NCBI GenBank assembly: GCA_005281725.1
Contig: SSBO01000012.1
Span: forward strand, 3,668,102 to 3,732,101
Source: Wuchereria bancrofti
Lineage: Eukaryota > Nematoda > Chromadorea > Rhabditida > Onchocercidae
DNA length: 64,000 bases
Reading direction: 5' to 3'
This document shows, piece after piece, positions 1 to 20,973 of the stretch (position 1 is the stretch's first letter; every line of letters begins with the position of its first letter). The notes under the pieces were generated by a model. That model was given only the letters and a program-made list of their open reading frames with translations, was not told the DNA's origin and did no database searches. Made by a program: the position numbers and the translations under genes.

Positions 1-430
1 ATTATTTAAAAACTTTAAAATTACAGTAAATTAGCAATTAGAGCAAACAGTCATTTGATTGTGATAATATAATAAGGTTATTTGTAAAAATATTTTCGCA
101 CAATCCTAAAAATTACAAAGAAATTTATAAGTACAATTTAGCAAAACTGAAAATAGAGATATGGAAGTACAAATTCTACAAGATTTAAAATCACTAAAAA
201 TTTTTTCATAAAAATAATCTCACAACCAAAGCAAAATGCATAGTAATGGATCGTCGATGTAATGTGATCTGCACATAAGGTAATTTTTTTTTCAGTTTTC
301 CAAGAAATAAAAAAACGAAACGCCTGAAAACAGTAAATGGGTTGATTTCCTAGTTTACCAATATCACAATACCTATTGAAAAGTTTCTTGCGATATTTTC
401 TGGGTTGTGACACATTCATGAATCGGAAGT
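1..430. other. sequence downstream of the homeobox gene
   Basis: AT-rich sequence 3' of the homeobox gene on the minus strand, presumably its 3' untranslated region and flank. I see no further coding exon, and no clear AATAAA signal on the minus strand. Confidence 0.4.
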
Positions 431-4174
<3,744 letters not shown>

Positions 4175-6203
4175 GACCAGAGGAAAGCTGTCGGGGTGTT
4201 TCCTGGATTATATTTTAAAATACGTAAGACTTAGTGCTAGAACAAATTCACTCTAATTTAATTCTTCTGCAACGTATTTGGTTACCGCAAAGGAAACTCT
4301 GAACGGAACAACTGTGATTCACTGCAGAGTCCTTCTGAATCCTGCGGATTAGTCCTAACAATAAACTAGGCCACTAGGATGATCTTACCAATCCAGAATG
4401 ATTTTGCTACTCTCTTGCACACATGCAAACAAACTGAACTGGGGGTTGGACCATTCCATTTTGGTCAAATTACTCCTATGGATTACTTTGGAGCGTCTTC
4501 CAGGGTACGGTAGGTTCAACCACTCCCCCTCATCTTCATTCCTATCTAGTCGCCAATAATGCCTTTCCATGAATTTTTGCTAATACTTTTGTTTGAGAAA
4601 TTTCAATATAAGTTCGAATTTAATTCTTTTCCGACTTCTAATTTTAACTCAATTTTCCATCTTGCATTTCATTCATTGATGATCCTTTCGAGAAGAAATT
4701 ACGTTGAGATAGATTCCTAGTTATTTCTCTAAAATGTTCAGGGCATTTTTTTTTACTTTAAGAAAACAAACTGAAATTGAAAAATTTCCGAGATTTATGA
4801 ATACCTAATCATTGCAAAATGCAGGAAAAAATTTTTTTTATGAATACATAATCATTGCAAAAAAATTAAAAATCAATTGTTTTTTGAAAACTTTGTTTTC
4901 TCAGCAATTTAATGTTGCAGTATAGAGTTTGGCGTGCTATCACAAAAAGTTGCTTTTTATTTTCTAGTTCTTTAGTTCTTAAAAAATTCCATGAACGGAT
5001 TAGCGGGAAATCTAACCATAACGGGATCTGATTGCTTTATGAATTGTGTTGTTCATTGAAAGTATAAACAAATTACTTCATCTGCTGGCCAGGCAATCAT
5101 CAATTTGATTTCCAAATTATAAACATTCTTGCTCCAATGCAAACTTCTGTTCCTGTCGTTTACAGAGACAAGGAGAGGAGGTCAATGAGTTCACCAAACA
5201 GAAAACTTAAATTAGCTCAGCTTTCTGCTTCTTTTCATGTGGCAAAACGCTATCCTCAGGTCACAATTTGATGGAAATGGTATCAGGCCAACAGTAATTT
5301 TTTTCTGCTTCATAAAGAAGTGATTGTCACACCTTTTTAAAAGGGATAAAAATAATTGAATTCAGCAATAGTCAAAGGTAATGACCATAAAAACAACTTT
5401 CATACTCCAACATATCATTCATTAAAAACCACTTGAATAAAGATCCTAAATTTAAACAATAATACCGTTTAAAATGTCGAAAGAATAAAACTGTTATATC
5501 GTCACTTTTTTCAGCGAAAAATTATGCCTAGTAGATCAGTTACTCCAATCATAGCTAAACATTGTTACGCTTAAATCAGAACGGTCAGATTCTTTATCAT
5601 GAGAGGACAGAGCATTTCGCAACAATATCTAAGGAGATAGACAATGCTCCCGATTGAACTTCATTCTCCTGGTATTGAGAATTTCCTCGTGACCATGAGG
5701 TCGGCACCATTCCAATAATGCAAATAACTCAAGAAGCTGATAGTAGCCAGCTTGTGGATGACATATGGCTGCGGTGCTTAGTCTTTGTTAAGCTAACAAG
5801 CTATCAACTGTCACTTCGTGCACCAAATGTTCACTATATGACATTGCGCAATTAGAGTAACACAACTTTACCGCACTCATATTTACAGAGCTAGTGAACC
5901 GTTAACTATTACGAAAAGCCATCAATCTTGCCACCCTAACCCCAACTTTCAAAATGACCGCTTCTTTTATCCCCACCATTTGCCTTCTGTGCAGTGACCT
6001 CCTGTTCTCAGAAAAACAAATACTTAACCCTTAAAAGTTGTAATTCCACATCCAAAAACCTTACGCAACTGAAACTTGCACTTGTTATGAACAAGTCTTC
6101 AAGAACTCAACTTTATAAGGTAGTTCTGCTTGTTGAACTCACCACTGCATGAGGTGTTATAAACTTTTACTTCTTGCCCATCGTTTTATATGATTTAAAA
6201 TAT
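4175..6203. other. intergenic, upstream of the homeobox gene
   Basis: No coding exon could be recognised on either strand. Short open frames, such as 4385-4570 on the minus strand, show no conserved motif and no plausible splice context. The stretch holds the promoter side of the homeobox gene and one imperfect tandem repeat near 4794. Confidence 0.4.
4794..4870. repeat. two-copy imperfect tandem repeat, about 43 bp
   Basis: The motif TTTATGAATACMTAATCATT, followed by GCAAAA, occurs at 4794 and again at 4837, separated by an A/T-rich spacer. The two copies differ at one position in the core. Confidence 0.7.
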
Positions 6204-7410
6204 TCAAAAACCAATGAACAAAATGAATTGCTCATATGGTCGGCTTTGGTACAACGATAAAAATGAGGCATACGGAAATGTTAAAAGACGGTAATAACTA
6301 TCAAGAAGTATGAATAAATAACAAGAATTATAGCGAACTTTGGAGGAGAAAATAATGCTCCAAACAGACATAAATGGGAAAAATGTGTTCAGAGAAAATT
6401 TCACTTTTGGAACATCGCGCATTGTTAACGATACCTTGAGAAGTCAACAATCACTATCGGACTATTTAGTGCATCATATCTCCTAATGACGGCATTTATG
6501 CCAAATACATTGAAAAAAAGTCACGCTACTTGTTCCGCATATCAAAAGCATTCCAGAAAAACTTTATTCCAAAATCAAAATTTAAGTTCACGAGTCACAA
6601 CTCTGATGCATCATCCACCGATACTTTCAACATAATAGTACCACTTGTAATAACATCAAATGGTTAATCGCAATTTTTTGTAAATGATTTGCATATGAAT
6701 CACTGCTGACAAGGATTAAGCTACGTCGCACAATATAAACCAGAATAACACTCTTGCTTGACGTTATTTCGCTGCAAAGTTTTAAGTATTCCATTTGACT
6801 TCCAAATTTTGAGATGGCAAAACATAAAGATAGAATCTAGGAAATCCTGACACAAATATAATAAAATGAGTCGAACTTTTGGATCCATAGGTTCGTAATA
6901 ATCAATAACTGTACCACTACCTAACGAAATTGTATTAGCCATGGGACAGAAAGCAGAACCATCTCTATGTGCCTAAAAAAGGATAGAACGATGTGATACC
7001 AGCAGTGCTTATCCAAATCTGACAGCGGCAAAATCTATATTCGGAATTAGATAGTTCAGGAAAAAATCTACATCTAACAAAACTAGGAAAAACCATGATA
7101 CCTTGTTCAGAAAGATTCGTTTAACCAACACATGACTTGGACGCCTACTAGGAGGAAACGTGTCATACTTATCACCAAATGCCATTTTGTCGATAACGGA
7201 GTTAAATACATCAGGCTGAATAAACATTATGTAATCTCTTGATCCTATGTGGAAATGCTTTTACCTACAGAATACTTTGCTAAAGTGAATATTAAAAGTC
7301 CAACATATAATTCAATTTGCACCTGAAATAACAGCAACTCCAAGAAATGGACTGAAGTACACCGAAGAAATAACACCTCCGAAATCAGAAATTCTTTGCT
7401 TGCAATATCA
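6204..7410 (-). CDS. AlkB homolog 6-like dioxygenase, divergent, 5' end unresolved
   Basis: Four phase-compatible exons are supported: roughly 7410-7323, then 7244-7102, 6972-6763 and 6434-6204 (with stop). Similarity to ALKBH6 is seen in order: RISDFGG (family RKLQNWGG), FNSVIDKM, PSHVLV (family NHVLV), HRDG (family HEDG), then MANTISLGSGTVIDYYEP, close to the family's TVSTISLGSHTVLDFYEP, and finally VSLTMRDVPKV (family RVSLTIRRVPRV). The family is the Fe(II)/2-oxoglutarate-dependent AlkB superfamily; His and Asp of the HxD iron site fall in HRDG. The N-terminal exon is not found: upstream of RISDFGG the frame has a TGA at about 7405. The last exon carries an unusually long hydrophobic tail that may be intronic. 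This could be a real fast-evolving gene or a decaying copy. It lies on the same strand as, and about 1.4 kb downstream of, the MELK-like kinase. Confidence 0.55.
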
Positions 7411-8781
7411 CCTCAATTCTGCATGCGCTTGTTCAGAAGTTGTTGTCATTTTGGTTTCGGCACTGGAAATACTTTGACAAGAACAAATTTCTTTTTATTA
7501 ATGGTACGCGGTGCTTAAGCATGTTCCTGTAGAAAAAAAAACACTTCGCTGGAATAAGCTTAAGGATAAAGCTAGAATGGAACAATTATGTACAATACAT
7601 ATTTGCCAAACTATGAATCTGCTAGAGAATGGACTGCTTCATAAATATGTTACATTATTAAATTTTTTACGTCCGATTTTCTTAGATTAGACTCTTCTTC
7701 AATAAGAAACATTAAGTTCAACGACAGTTTTTTTAGGAACAGAATCTGATTGAGACCACGTAAGTGATTTAACAACCGAAATCAATTTTCATCTTGATTC
7801 TTTTTTTAGTAAATATCAAACGAAATCAACAAAGAAAAGAAGTAATCATTAAAACAAATAAGGCAAATAATGAAAAATTAATAGCCTCTGTTACGTATTA
7901 AGTGAACAGTAGAATACTGCATGTTTTCGATGTTTCAAAACTTATATATCTTAGGTAAAGAAAACATGAGATGAACAAAGACACACTATCTACGACGCAT
8001 TCTAAAAAAAACAATAAAGTTTTAATATTCATACAAAACAATTATTAGGTATACATAACAGTGAGTGAACTAGCCAGCCGATAACTACCTTTACCGTCGA
8101 CGAAGAAATACCGACTATTTTACCACGGTTATTTGTCAAGTCAACAATATTCTTTAGTCACAACTGAAATACGTAAACGCAGACAAGTTACATGTTGAAA
8201 ATATCAATAATGAGAAAAAAGAATGTGACGATTCAACAGTGTTAACCATCTCGTAAGAACTTTTAAGTGAATAAATCAATGAAAAATAAAATCAGCACCA
8301 TGAGGAAGTTGCAATTTATAACAAGGCAATAAAAAATGGTAAATTCCAGTTAAAATTCAAAACTATTTCCTGCTTAATTTTAGTTGTACGAAATTAGGAC
8401 AATAAAATACGGCTAAAATGAATTAAGGAAAAACATAATAACGCAGATTTGAGATTCAAAAAAGTAATATTTCTGAAGAAAAAATCATCAGCTCTGTTGC
8501 CAAACATTTACTACAGGCTTTACAAATCAAACATCTAGACGGGCAATCTACACACTAAGAACGGATAATTCTCATAAAGAATTCGAATAAGGAACCATTT
8601 CCATGAAGTCAAATTCGGCAGTCCCAAATTACCTGACATTCATAACACAATTTTCTCAATAATTTTATAGCACTGACAAAACCATTTCCAAGTTTAAATT
8701 CCATACCTTTAAATGCGTTTAGCATCCAAAAGACAATGTCTCACTTTTACTCTAATTTAAGAAATCGACATCACTGAATGA
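7411..8781. other. sequence between the AlkB-like and kinase genes
   Basis: No confident exon. It should contain the 3' UTR of the kinase gene and possibly the missing 5' exon of the AlkB-like gene on the minus strand, but I could not locate one by motif. Confidence 0.35.
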
Positions 8782-13458
<4,677 letters not shown>

Positions 13459-14443
13459 CTGCAATTTTAATCGTAATACACAAATGACATTGCAGTCATG
13501 TTGTGAACCTCAAATACGGTACACTGTAATCACAAAGACGAACGACAAATTATGTTAGGTAGCATGGGAACATCAGAGAAAATCGACAAGATCTGATTCT
13601 AAATCGTTAGCTAACTATGTTTACGAGAGTAGTGATTCGGATTGATACGAAATGTACGAATGAAATATTTAAGTGAAAGCGACAAATACAATCATAAAAT
13701 AGCAATGATATATCGTTTTGTATAAATGCAAATAACAAAAGTTCAAGTTAAAAGTCTCAGGATATGCAAATAATGTTTTCCAATATACAACCATATTTTG
13801 TGAAATCATAAATGAAAAAACAAATGAAATCTGATAAAATATAATTTAACTTCCTAAAACCTCACAGGAAGAAAATTACATTCAACATATCCAACAAACG
13901 GAATAACTTGGTTTTCCTTATCGTTAAAGCAAACACAATAGCCCTCATCCATAGCAGCACGTCTGCAAACAGAGACGCATATATAGTCTAGCGTCTAGCC
14001 GCTTATGTGACTGTTAAAAAAACTCATTACTCAACCCTTGTCACACATACATCTACTAGACGAACCATCCGACATCCACTAACGTCGCTTCGAACTGACA
14101 TTCCATCACAAGTCGTTTGAAATTTGCCGCAGATTTCGAAAGTTTGGACGAAATCCAAGGATATCGTTGCAGCGTTGTATTGACGGGAGAAAAAGCTGAG
14201 TGGTGTCTTAGGCCGTGTCCATTAGAGACTCAGGTTACCGTCCCATTAAAATACACCGGAAAATTTCGATGTGAGATTGGATCGGTCAACCTTAACTAAA
14301 TTAATGTAAGTGGTATTGTGACCCAGAGATTTTTCCTTCAAACTTCTTTCCAGCTTGCTCAAAGACTCACTGCAAGTGATTGTCAAATTTTCATTTTTTT
14401 TAGATTGAGACACAACATAACTGGTGAAAGTTTTCATTTTGAA
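13459..14443. promoter_or_regulatory. divergent intergenic region, kinase / SerRS
   Basis: About 985 bases between two divergently transcribed genes, so it should hold both promoters. A run ending TTTTTTTTAG at 14403 lies 40 bases upstream of the SerRS start and would serve as a spliced-leader acceptor. No TATA-type element is distinctive in this AT-rich sequence. Confidence 0.4.
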
Positions 14444-16704
14444 ATGTCGCTGAAAAGAAGACTAATAAATTCTATATCGAACGCCCTTTCCCGGCCAGAA
14501 CTGGATTTCGATTTTTTATTAAATGACAAAAATGTGGACCTGATTAAGGAAAATATACGATGTCGCAAAGGTGTTGGTGATATCGATGCTGTCCACAGCT
14601 TGTGGAAACAAATCCAAGATTATTCAAGGAAGTCGAAACAGTCTGAGCAGGAGTACCAATCGTTATGGAACAAAGTATTTGTTTCCTACTGAAATGTGTT
14701 AAGTTATAAAGTTTCTCCGAGTTTGAATGGACTTTGTTTTCCAAAGAAAAAAAGAGTGAAATTTGCAGCTCTACGAGGAAGCAATGCTTATACCGAATTT
14801 GTGTCACCCAAGTGTTGCAAAGGGTAGCTTTTCGAATGTGCACGCTGTTCGATTTTTTGGTAAAAAACGAAAGGACGGTAATTTGGAAACTGCGGAAACT
14901 ATTGCAAAAGCTTGGAAGGCTCTTTATAATCCTTTGAATGCTTGTGGTGAACGAAGTTATGCACTTGTCGGTATTTTTTTTTCGAATTTTTACATTTTGA
15001 ATTTCAAACTATATCTATCATTACCGCCTCCAAATATCTTTGAGGTCCTTTGGCTGATTTGGAGCTTGCCTTACTTGATTACGTTTCATCGATCGTGGAA
15101 CAAAAAGGTTTCAATCCGGTCGTTGTGCCGGACATAGTTCATGAGAATGTTGCTGAAGGATGTGGGTTACAGCAAAGGTCGGATAAGGATATCTTGTATC
15201 GAATGAGGAACTACAGCGATTTTTGTTTGTCGGGTACATCAGGTTAGTGATTATATTTTGCGTAATATTACATTTTTAGTTGGATTGAAGTCGGAATGAA
15301 ATCTAAGATTTTTATTGCCTTCCAGTTAGTTATATTAAGATAGATTTTGTTATGTCAGGATTCAAAAAATGTGAACGGCTGAAATCATCATGTTCCTTCA
15401 TTAATTAGTTTGGTTGTTGTAAGCTATGATCATTTATCTAAGTAAAAGTTCTGTACATTCAAATTTTGTCTGAGAAAGGAGATTTATGGTTGTGTCAGAA
15501 TCCAAAAAACACGAGATCTCTCTTCATTCAAACAGATGGAATTTTGTATTTGGAGAAATGGGACTCAGCAGTTTGGTAAGTGGACGAGTTTTCGGACATG
15601 ATGAATTACCTCTCAAGTTGAAAGCTTTGAGCAGATGTTTTCGGCCAGAAATTGCGACCAATGCTGCCGAAAGTAAATTGTACAGAGTTCACGAATTTAA
15701 TAAGGTTCTCTTTTTATCCGTTAAAAGCATTTTTCACGAAAAAAGATGTTATGGAGCGCAGCGCACTAATAGAAGAGTTGTAATAATACTGCAGTCTTAG
15801 TTGTGACGTCCAAGAGTAAATCGCGTTTTCAGCAGATCAATAGGTAAATTTAATAGAATAATTTGGTGTTTGATATTTTAAGTCTTTTCTACTTGCATAT
15901 GGTTCACCATTACAAGATAAATTCATTTTATAAAATTGCAGATCGAAATGTTTGTTATTTGCAATGAAAATGACAGTGACCTACTGCTAAGTGAAATGGT
16001 CGAAATACAAACTTCGATTTTTGCAAGCCTAGGATTGCACTTTAGGTCTGCATTGGTTGATTGACATTATGTGCTAATTGTTTGTATGTTGTTATAAAAC
16101 TGATCAATTCATCAGTTTTCTAGACTGCTAGATATGCCCTCGGAAGAATTAGGTGCTTCAGCTGCTCGGAAATTCGATATCGAAGCTTGGATGCCAGGAA
16201 GAAAAATATTTGGTGAAGTGTCAAGTGCTTCAAACTGCACTGATTATCAAGCAAGACGGCTAAGTTTGTATTTTTACGACACGTTTATGTTTTCTGAAAA
16301 TATAAATGCCATTGTTTCTGTTCTGTGGTTTTGCTTGGTAATTTAAATTCAAAACATTTCTGACATTCTGACTTTACTGCTTTAGGCATTAAATATCGTG
16401 ATTCAAGTGGTGTGGAAAAATTCGCTCATACCTGTAACGCTACGGCAATTGCAACCGCAAGAACGCTTATTGCTTTGTTAGAAACCTATCAGAATGTAAT
16501 TTTTCCCAGACTACTGTTCCCAATTTTAACTCAGTTTCAGTGATCGTTTTGCATGTTTTCATTCATTTTTTGTCATTTTAGGAAAGAAAACGTTTGCTAG
16601 AGTTACCATGCAATATTCGTAGAAGAATGCCCAAAACGAGGTCTTGGACTATCAGCTTACATAATGCCGTAGATGTAAATACCAGTCATGGATGTACTTC
16701 GTAA
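14444..16704 (+). CDS. sars-2: mitochondrial seryl-tRNA synthetase
   Basis: Eight exons: 14444-14674, 14769-14970, 15045-15242, 15556-15704, 15942-16045, 16124-16263, 16386-16495 and 16582-16704. They join to 418 residues, shorter than the human SARS2 (518). It charges mitochondrial tRNA-Ser with serine. The N-terminus ([17 protein letters not shown]) is basic and amphipathic, as expected of a mitochondrial presequence. [11 protein letters not shown] is the SerRS N-terminal signature. Class II features follow: LSGTSEMGLSSL (TxE serine-binding region), a motif-2 stretch from FRPEI to [11 protein letters not shown], a late aminoacylation-domain segment [20 protein letters not shown], and motif 3 [13 protein letters not shown]. 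The acceptor of exon 4 (ATTTGGAG) is weak but is the only one that fits the phase. No in-frame ATG lies between the upstream TTTTTAG at 14403 and the chosen start. Confidence 0.94.
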
Positions 16705-16767
16705 TTAGTTAAAAAAAATTACTACCATGGGAACTCGAACACTCAAATTATGAATTTATTTCTGGAA

Positions 16768-16773
16768 AATAAA
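16768..16773 (+). terminator. AATAAA polyadenylation signal of the SerRS gene
   Basis: AATAAA lies 64 bases after the SerRS stop codon, on the same strand, a usual distance for a nematode 3' UTR. Confidence 0.55.
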
Positions 16774-17861
16774 TCTGTCGGAAACACAAATATTCTCTAA
16801 CGCAGTCTGCAATTAATTAAAAATCCTTTGGTGGGATTCCTTCATTTGCTTCAATACCTTGGAAGTAATACATTCAATTTATCATTTTCAATCCATAGTA
16901 TTTTCTACCAAGAACTAACCCATCGCATTCAAGATGTTATTACTGTTTGACACATTTCACAGCGATAATTTAGTTACTACTTAGAGTTGACGCATTAATT
17001 AGGTTTAATCAAACTCGTAGCTTTTGTGAATTAAATGAGGGAATCTGCTGTAGTAGAAGTGCAGGTTCGCAGTTAACTTCTCTGGAGTTTCTAGGTCTAC
17101 ATTCCGTTTTGAATGCTGATTTTTTTTTTTTGAATTCGAACTGTGATAGAACTGGCGTAGTTTCGGAGTGGTCACTAAAGAAAATCTACTGTAAAATTAG
17201 ACAAAAGGAATTAACACATTCCAAGATATGCGTATATGTTTGTAGCAGTGAGCTTCCACAATGGATATTCTGAATAACGAGGGCAAAGGTACCTTTGCGA
17301 ACCATCCTATTCAATTCACTCCTTGGATAAAATGTTCAATTATCAAATAAATCGTCAGGAGATCGCTGCCTTTTTCGTAAAGCTTATGAGGATTTATTTG
17401 AACAGATAAGGGACAAAGTTATTAAGTACCATTATTACACTTTCTAGCTTATTGTGTAGCTTTTCAAAGATTGAAGCACCCTAATTATTGAAATCTGTTT
17501 AATTAAAAGATATATAAATACTAGGGGAAGTTGAGTATATTGACAAGCCACAAAACACTTCCCTACAATTTGGAAACCTAGGAATGATCAAATGCCACAA
17601 CGAAAATGAGTACTTTTTTAAAAAAGAACTTTTGCAAAAGGAGCTTGGTTCCCAATGAAGTCCTAAAACAACAAATTACATACGATGTAATGAAAAGTAA
17701 GCTCCCTCGACCATCAGAATGCAATGTTCAGTATCTCTAAAATTTGCTATTTCACTTACCTTAATCTAGCTCTTGATTCACCTAAAATCTCATGTGTAAC
17801 GTCATCTGTCAATCACTTACTATACTGTTAACAAAAATAATTGCTTCTTTTCGAACAAGTT

Positions 17862-17867
17862 TTTATT
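17862..17867 (-). terminator. AATAAA polyadenylation signal of the transporter gene
   Basis: TTTATT on the plus strand reads AATAAA on the minus strand, about 250 bases past the transporter stop codon. Confidence 0.4.
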
Positions 17868-18028
17868 CATCACAGTAAGCACGAGATATGTGTAATACAG
17901 TGGATGAGAGAAAACGGACTACCAGACAAATTACATCACGACATAATTGGTTAAACATACATAAGATATCAATTAAATAATAACAATGATATAGGGATCA
18001 ATGAAACAAGCACAAAAAAGCGGCTACT

Positions 18029-18064
18029 TTAAGTGGCATACAGTTATATACTTAAGTGGCATAC
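18029..18064. repeat. short direct repeat, 13 bp, period 23
   Basis: TTAAGTGGCATAC occurs at 18029 and at 18052, within about 90 bases downstream of the transporter stop, so inside its likely 3' UTR. Confidence 0.7.
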
Positions 18065-18116
18065 AAAAGGCAATGCAGAAGCGCTGATGAATCATATAAA
18101 ATAACGTAATACTTGA

Positions 18117-20432
18117 CTACACTGTTTCATCATCGTCACTGAAACGGGATAGCACAGATTGTTGCTCCATATTTCCATTCAATTTAAATTTATTAGCCTC
18201 ATGCTTATCAGTCATTTCCTGGAAGGCAAGGAACATATGAAATAGACGAATATTTACAGACAAAAAACCAAAATACAAGTTCATAAATTCAATTCCAAAC
18301 CTGCAGTTGGGTCATTCGCTTAAAAAATTTGATCCATTTTAAATCCAAAATTCAGTTTATTGTTTCTGAATAAGTTTGCCAAAAAAACGTAGCCAGAAAT
18401 AAGGAACTAACTTTTCGTTTAACCATTGTATACATAGCCGAGCCGCTGAGAACAACTGCATTACTTACCCACCAAAGCAATGGTTTCATCTCTTGCCACC
18501 ATACAACTGCAATAACAGTTTGCGCTGCAGCTTTCGCTGTGCCACTGATATTATGTGTTAAAGGCGATGTTACCTAAACAATAGAACTGTAAAGAAAAAA
18601 AAATCGATCCAGACAAAAATGATGTTATTGTTGATGAATACAAAAGGCAACAAATGACTACCTGAATCTGCCATCCAGTAATATAGCTCATTAAGAAACC
18701 AAAAATACCAGACAACGTCATCAAAGTCCAGAATCGCAAGGAGGTTAAATAATGGAAATAAAACACTTCAGTGATATCGCCAAAGAACAATATGATAGGT
18801 AGGAATAACACTAGAGCATTTATGTTGTTGTACCTGAAATACAAAGAGTTCCAAGGATTTCAAAAATCTGTAAAATCCATTCTAAGCCCATTAGGCCACC
18901 TAAAGAGAAATAACTTGATTTGATGCTTTACCATTTAACCTTTCAATGATTTATTTAGCTTACAAGGTGAGCTGTGCAATACTGTCGCCAACCGATGGAA
19001 GAGTCCGCTGCGTATAAATGGCATTCAGGGCAACAAACATGGACGCTGCAACGCCAAAGATAACACCACTGACGGATAAAGTTCCTACAAAAATTCACAA
19101 AAAAAAAATCTAATACGAAGTAGCCATTTCGGAAGCCAAAACCCATCATCCATAGGGACCTTGAAGAGGAAATCACCAATGAAACTTCTCAAATGAAAGT
19201 AAATATACCCGCAGCATCTTCCTGATCCACACCAAGAAGAAAACCTCCAATAATTAATGAACAACAGAGAATCGTTTTTAGTGACGTTAACTGTTCCAAA
19301 ATGATATATGAAAATATCTGAATTGCACATGGAATTGATTAGATATTTGACATCAAATACAATTTAAAAGCCTATCAGAAAGCCATCCCTACAGTTAACA
19401 ATTATCTTAGCCTCTATAATTTTAGTGCCAAGAATTACTGATCCAACACTTATTTCGCAATATTTCAACTTCGAGTAGTTATTTTTCTGCATCTCCTCTC
19501 GCTGTTCTAAACTTAAATGCACTTTCTTTTTTGTACTTTGGGAGCAATACCATTCATATATAAAACCTCACCACATTGAAAACAGTAGTAAGTGACCTTC
19601 CAATATAATAAAATGAGACACCAACATACTTTAAGCAAAGATTATTAGTTGCTATCATAGCAACAAACACAAACGAAAGCGGTAACACCTGAAAATGCAG
19701 CATTAAAATATAGAGCAAAAGTATAAAGGAAAGGACTAATTTTTTTGAGCAATTTAAAGGTAGTACAAATTCAAGTGCATCCAGATTCTTATCCAGATAT
19801 TGATAATGATACAACAGTCCAAAAATTTGAAGAAAAACAAGTACCACAAACATATGAAATTAAAATATATAGATATACCTCTCTCGAAATCCGGTGATCA
19901 AATCGTATGGATGGAAATGTAATTAATGATGGATATAGTTTAGAAACCCAAAAAAAAACACAACATAGCATCACTGTCACAAAACACTGGTACCAGGTTA
20001 CAAACAATGGTGCATTGAGCTGCAACTTGAGGGAATTCTTCAGACAATCCAGAATTTTAAATTTCGAGATTGAATATGCAGTGACATTAACAGAATGCAC
20101 TCAACTCTTCTCCTATACCGAACATAAAAAGTGACATCTTGTTTCCAGAATATATAGAATCTTCCCCCATGATTATGAGAAGCACTTACCTTAAGTGACT
20201 CACTGCTTAGCAAATATTTGTTCAGAAACACGAGGCCTATTGAAAAAAACCTAAACAAACAACGTTCCCAATATTTCCAGTTGAATTACAATTCTAAAAA
20301 GCTTGCCAAAAAATCAAAATCACAATTTTAGAAATTCGTTTCAAATCCACTAATTTACCAGTATAGAAAGACGACAATGAATATTTTGACATATTTCTGC
20401 ATGAGTGATTCACGTTTATGTCCATTTCTCAT
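18117..20432 (-). CDS. GDP-fucose transporter (SLC35C1 family)
   Basis: Nine exons in transcription order: 20432-20359, 20250-20190, 20019-19879, 19688-19572, 19317-19209, 19084-18964, 18833-18662, 18573-18412 and 18218-18117, joining to 352 residues, the family's usual length. It should exchange GDP-fucose for GMP across the Golgi membrane, feeding fucosyltransferases. Conserved blocks in order: [91 protein letters not shown]. About ten hydrophobic segments are present. The C-terminus is short, acidic and cytosolic in type, ending SDDDETV. It is head-to-tail with the PROSC gene (541 bases between stop and start), and TTTTTAG ends 17 bases before the ATG, so it could be the second gene of an operon. 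SLC35C1 fits better than SLC35C2 because of the GRSLTT and THNISGTAK blocks. Confidence 0.94.
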
Positions 20433-20973
20433 CTTCCAATTAAAATTTCTAAAAAGTATTTTAAGAAATCGCTCAACGTTTTGCCTGCAATATCAGTGAC
20501 CGCCCAACATTTTGCATCATAACCTTTCAAGATGTGGATGTGATGCAGTACCGTGCACATGTGTTCTTACGTCGGAAGCGGTTTTGGATATCCATTTCTC
20601 AAGTGAAACACATAACAAGAGCCAATTACCACCACAGTGAATACCGTTCAGTCTATCATGATCTTCAGATTTACAAACGTTCGGTAATAAGATAAAACAA
20701 ACTTGCTTCATTTTAAAATGATTAAAAACAAATACTAACGTTAGATTCAGCAGCTTTTAATTAAATGAGCTTTGTAATCTACGAGATATTTGCTCAGAGA
20801 AGAAATATATTGCCACATCTTCAAATATTATCCATGAAATTGAAACGAAATTTAGAATAAAACTTTTTTTTTTTTATGGAACGCAAGTAAGGGAAAAAAT
20901 TTACAGGGCACTCAAAAGTACTAGTACAAATTAAATGAGCCAAACTGATCACGGAAATAACACCACGACAAGG
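20433..20973. promoter_or_regulatory. spacer between PROSC and transporter genes
   Basis: 541 bases between two same-strand (minus) genes. It contains the PROSC 3' UTR and, at 20449, a TTTTTAG that could be a trans-splice acceptor for the transporter. No coding exon is recognised. Confidence 0.4.
20449..20455 (-). promoter_or_regulatory. candidate trans-splice acceptor of the transporter
   Basis: On the minus strand TTTTTAG ends at 20449, 16 bases before the ATG at 20432. It matches the nematode acceptor consensus with no obvious upstream donor, so spliced-leader addition is plausible. Confidence 0.4.

Larger units (their letters stand above)
16705..18116. other. convergent intergenic region
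   Basis: Shared 3' side of the SerRS gene (plus) and the GDP-fucose transporter (minus). No coding exon seen. It holds likely polyadenylation signals on each strand and a short direct repeat near 18029. Confidence 0.45.

Noticed and set aside
14117..14299. Open frame upstream of the SerRS gene
   Set aside because: It begins with TTG, has no family motif and lies in the shared promoter region.
19290..19317. Later acceptor for the fifth transporter exon (GGAACAG)
   Set aside because: It would delete IFSYIILEQ, which aligns with the conserved LLSYLLLKQ block; the upstream ATTCAG acceptor keeps it in phase.
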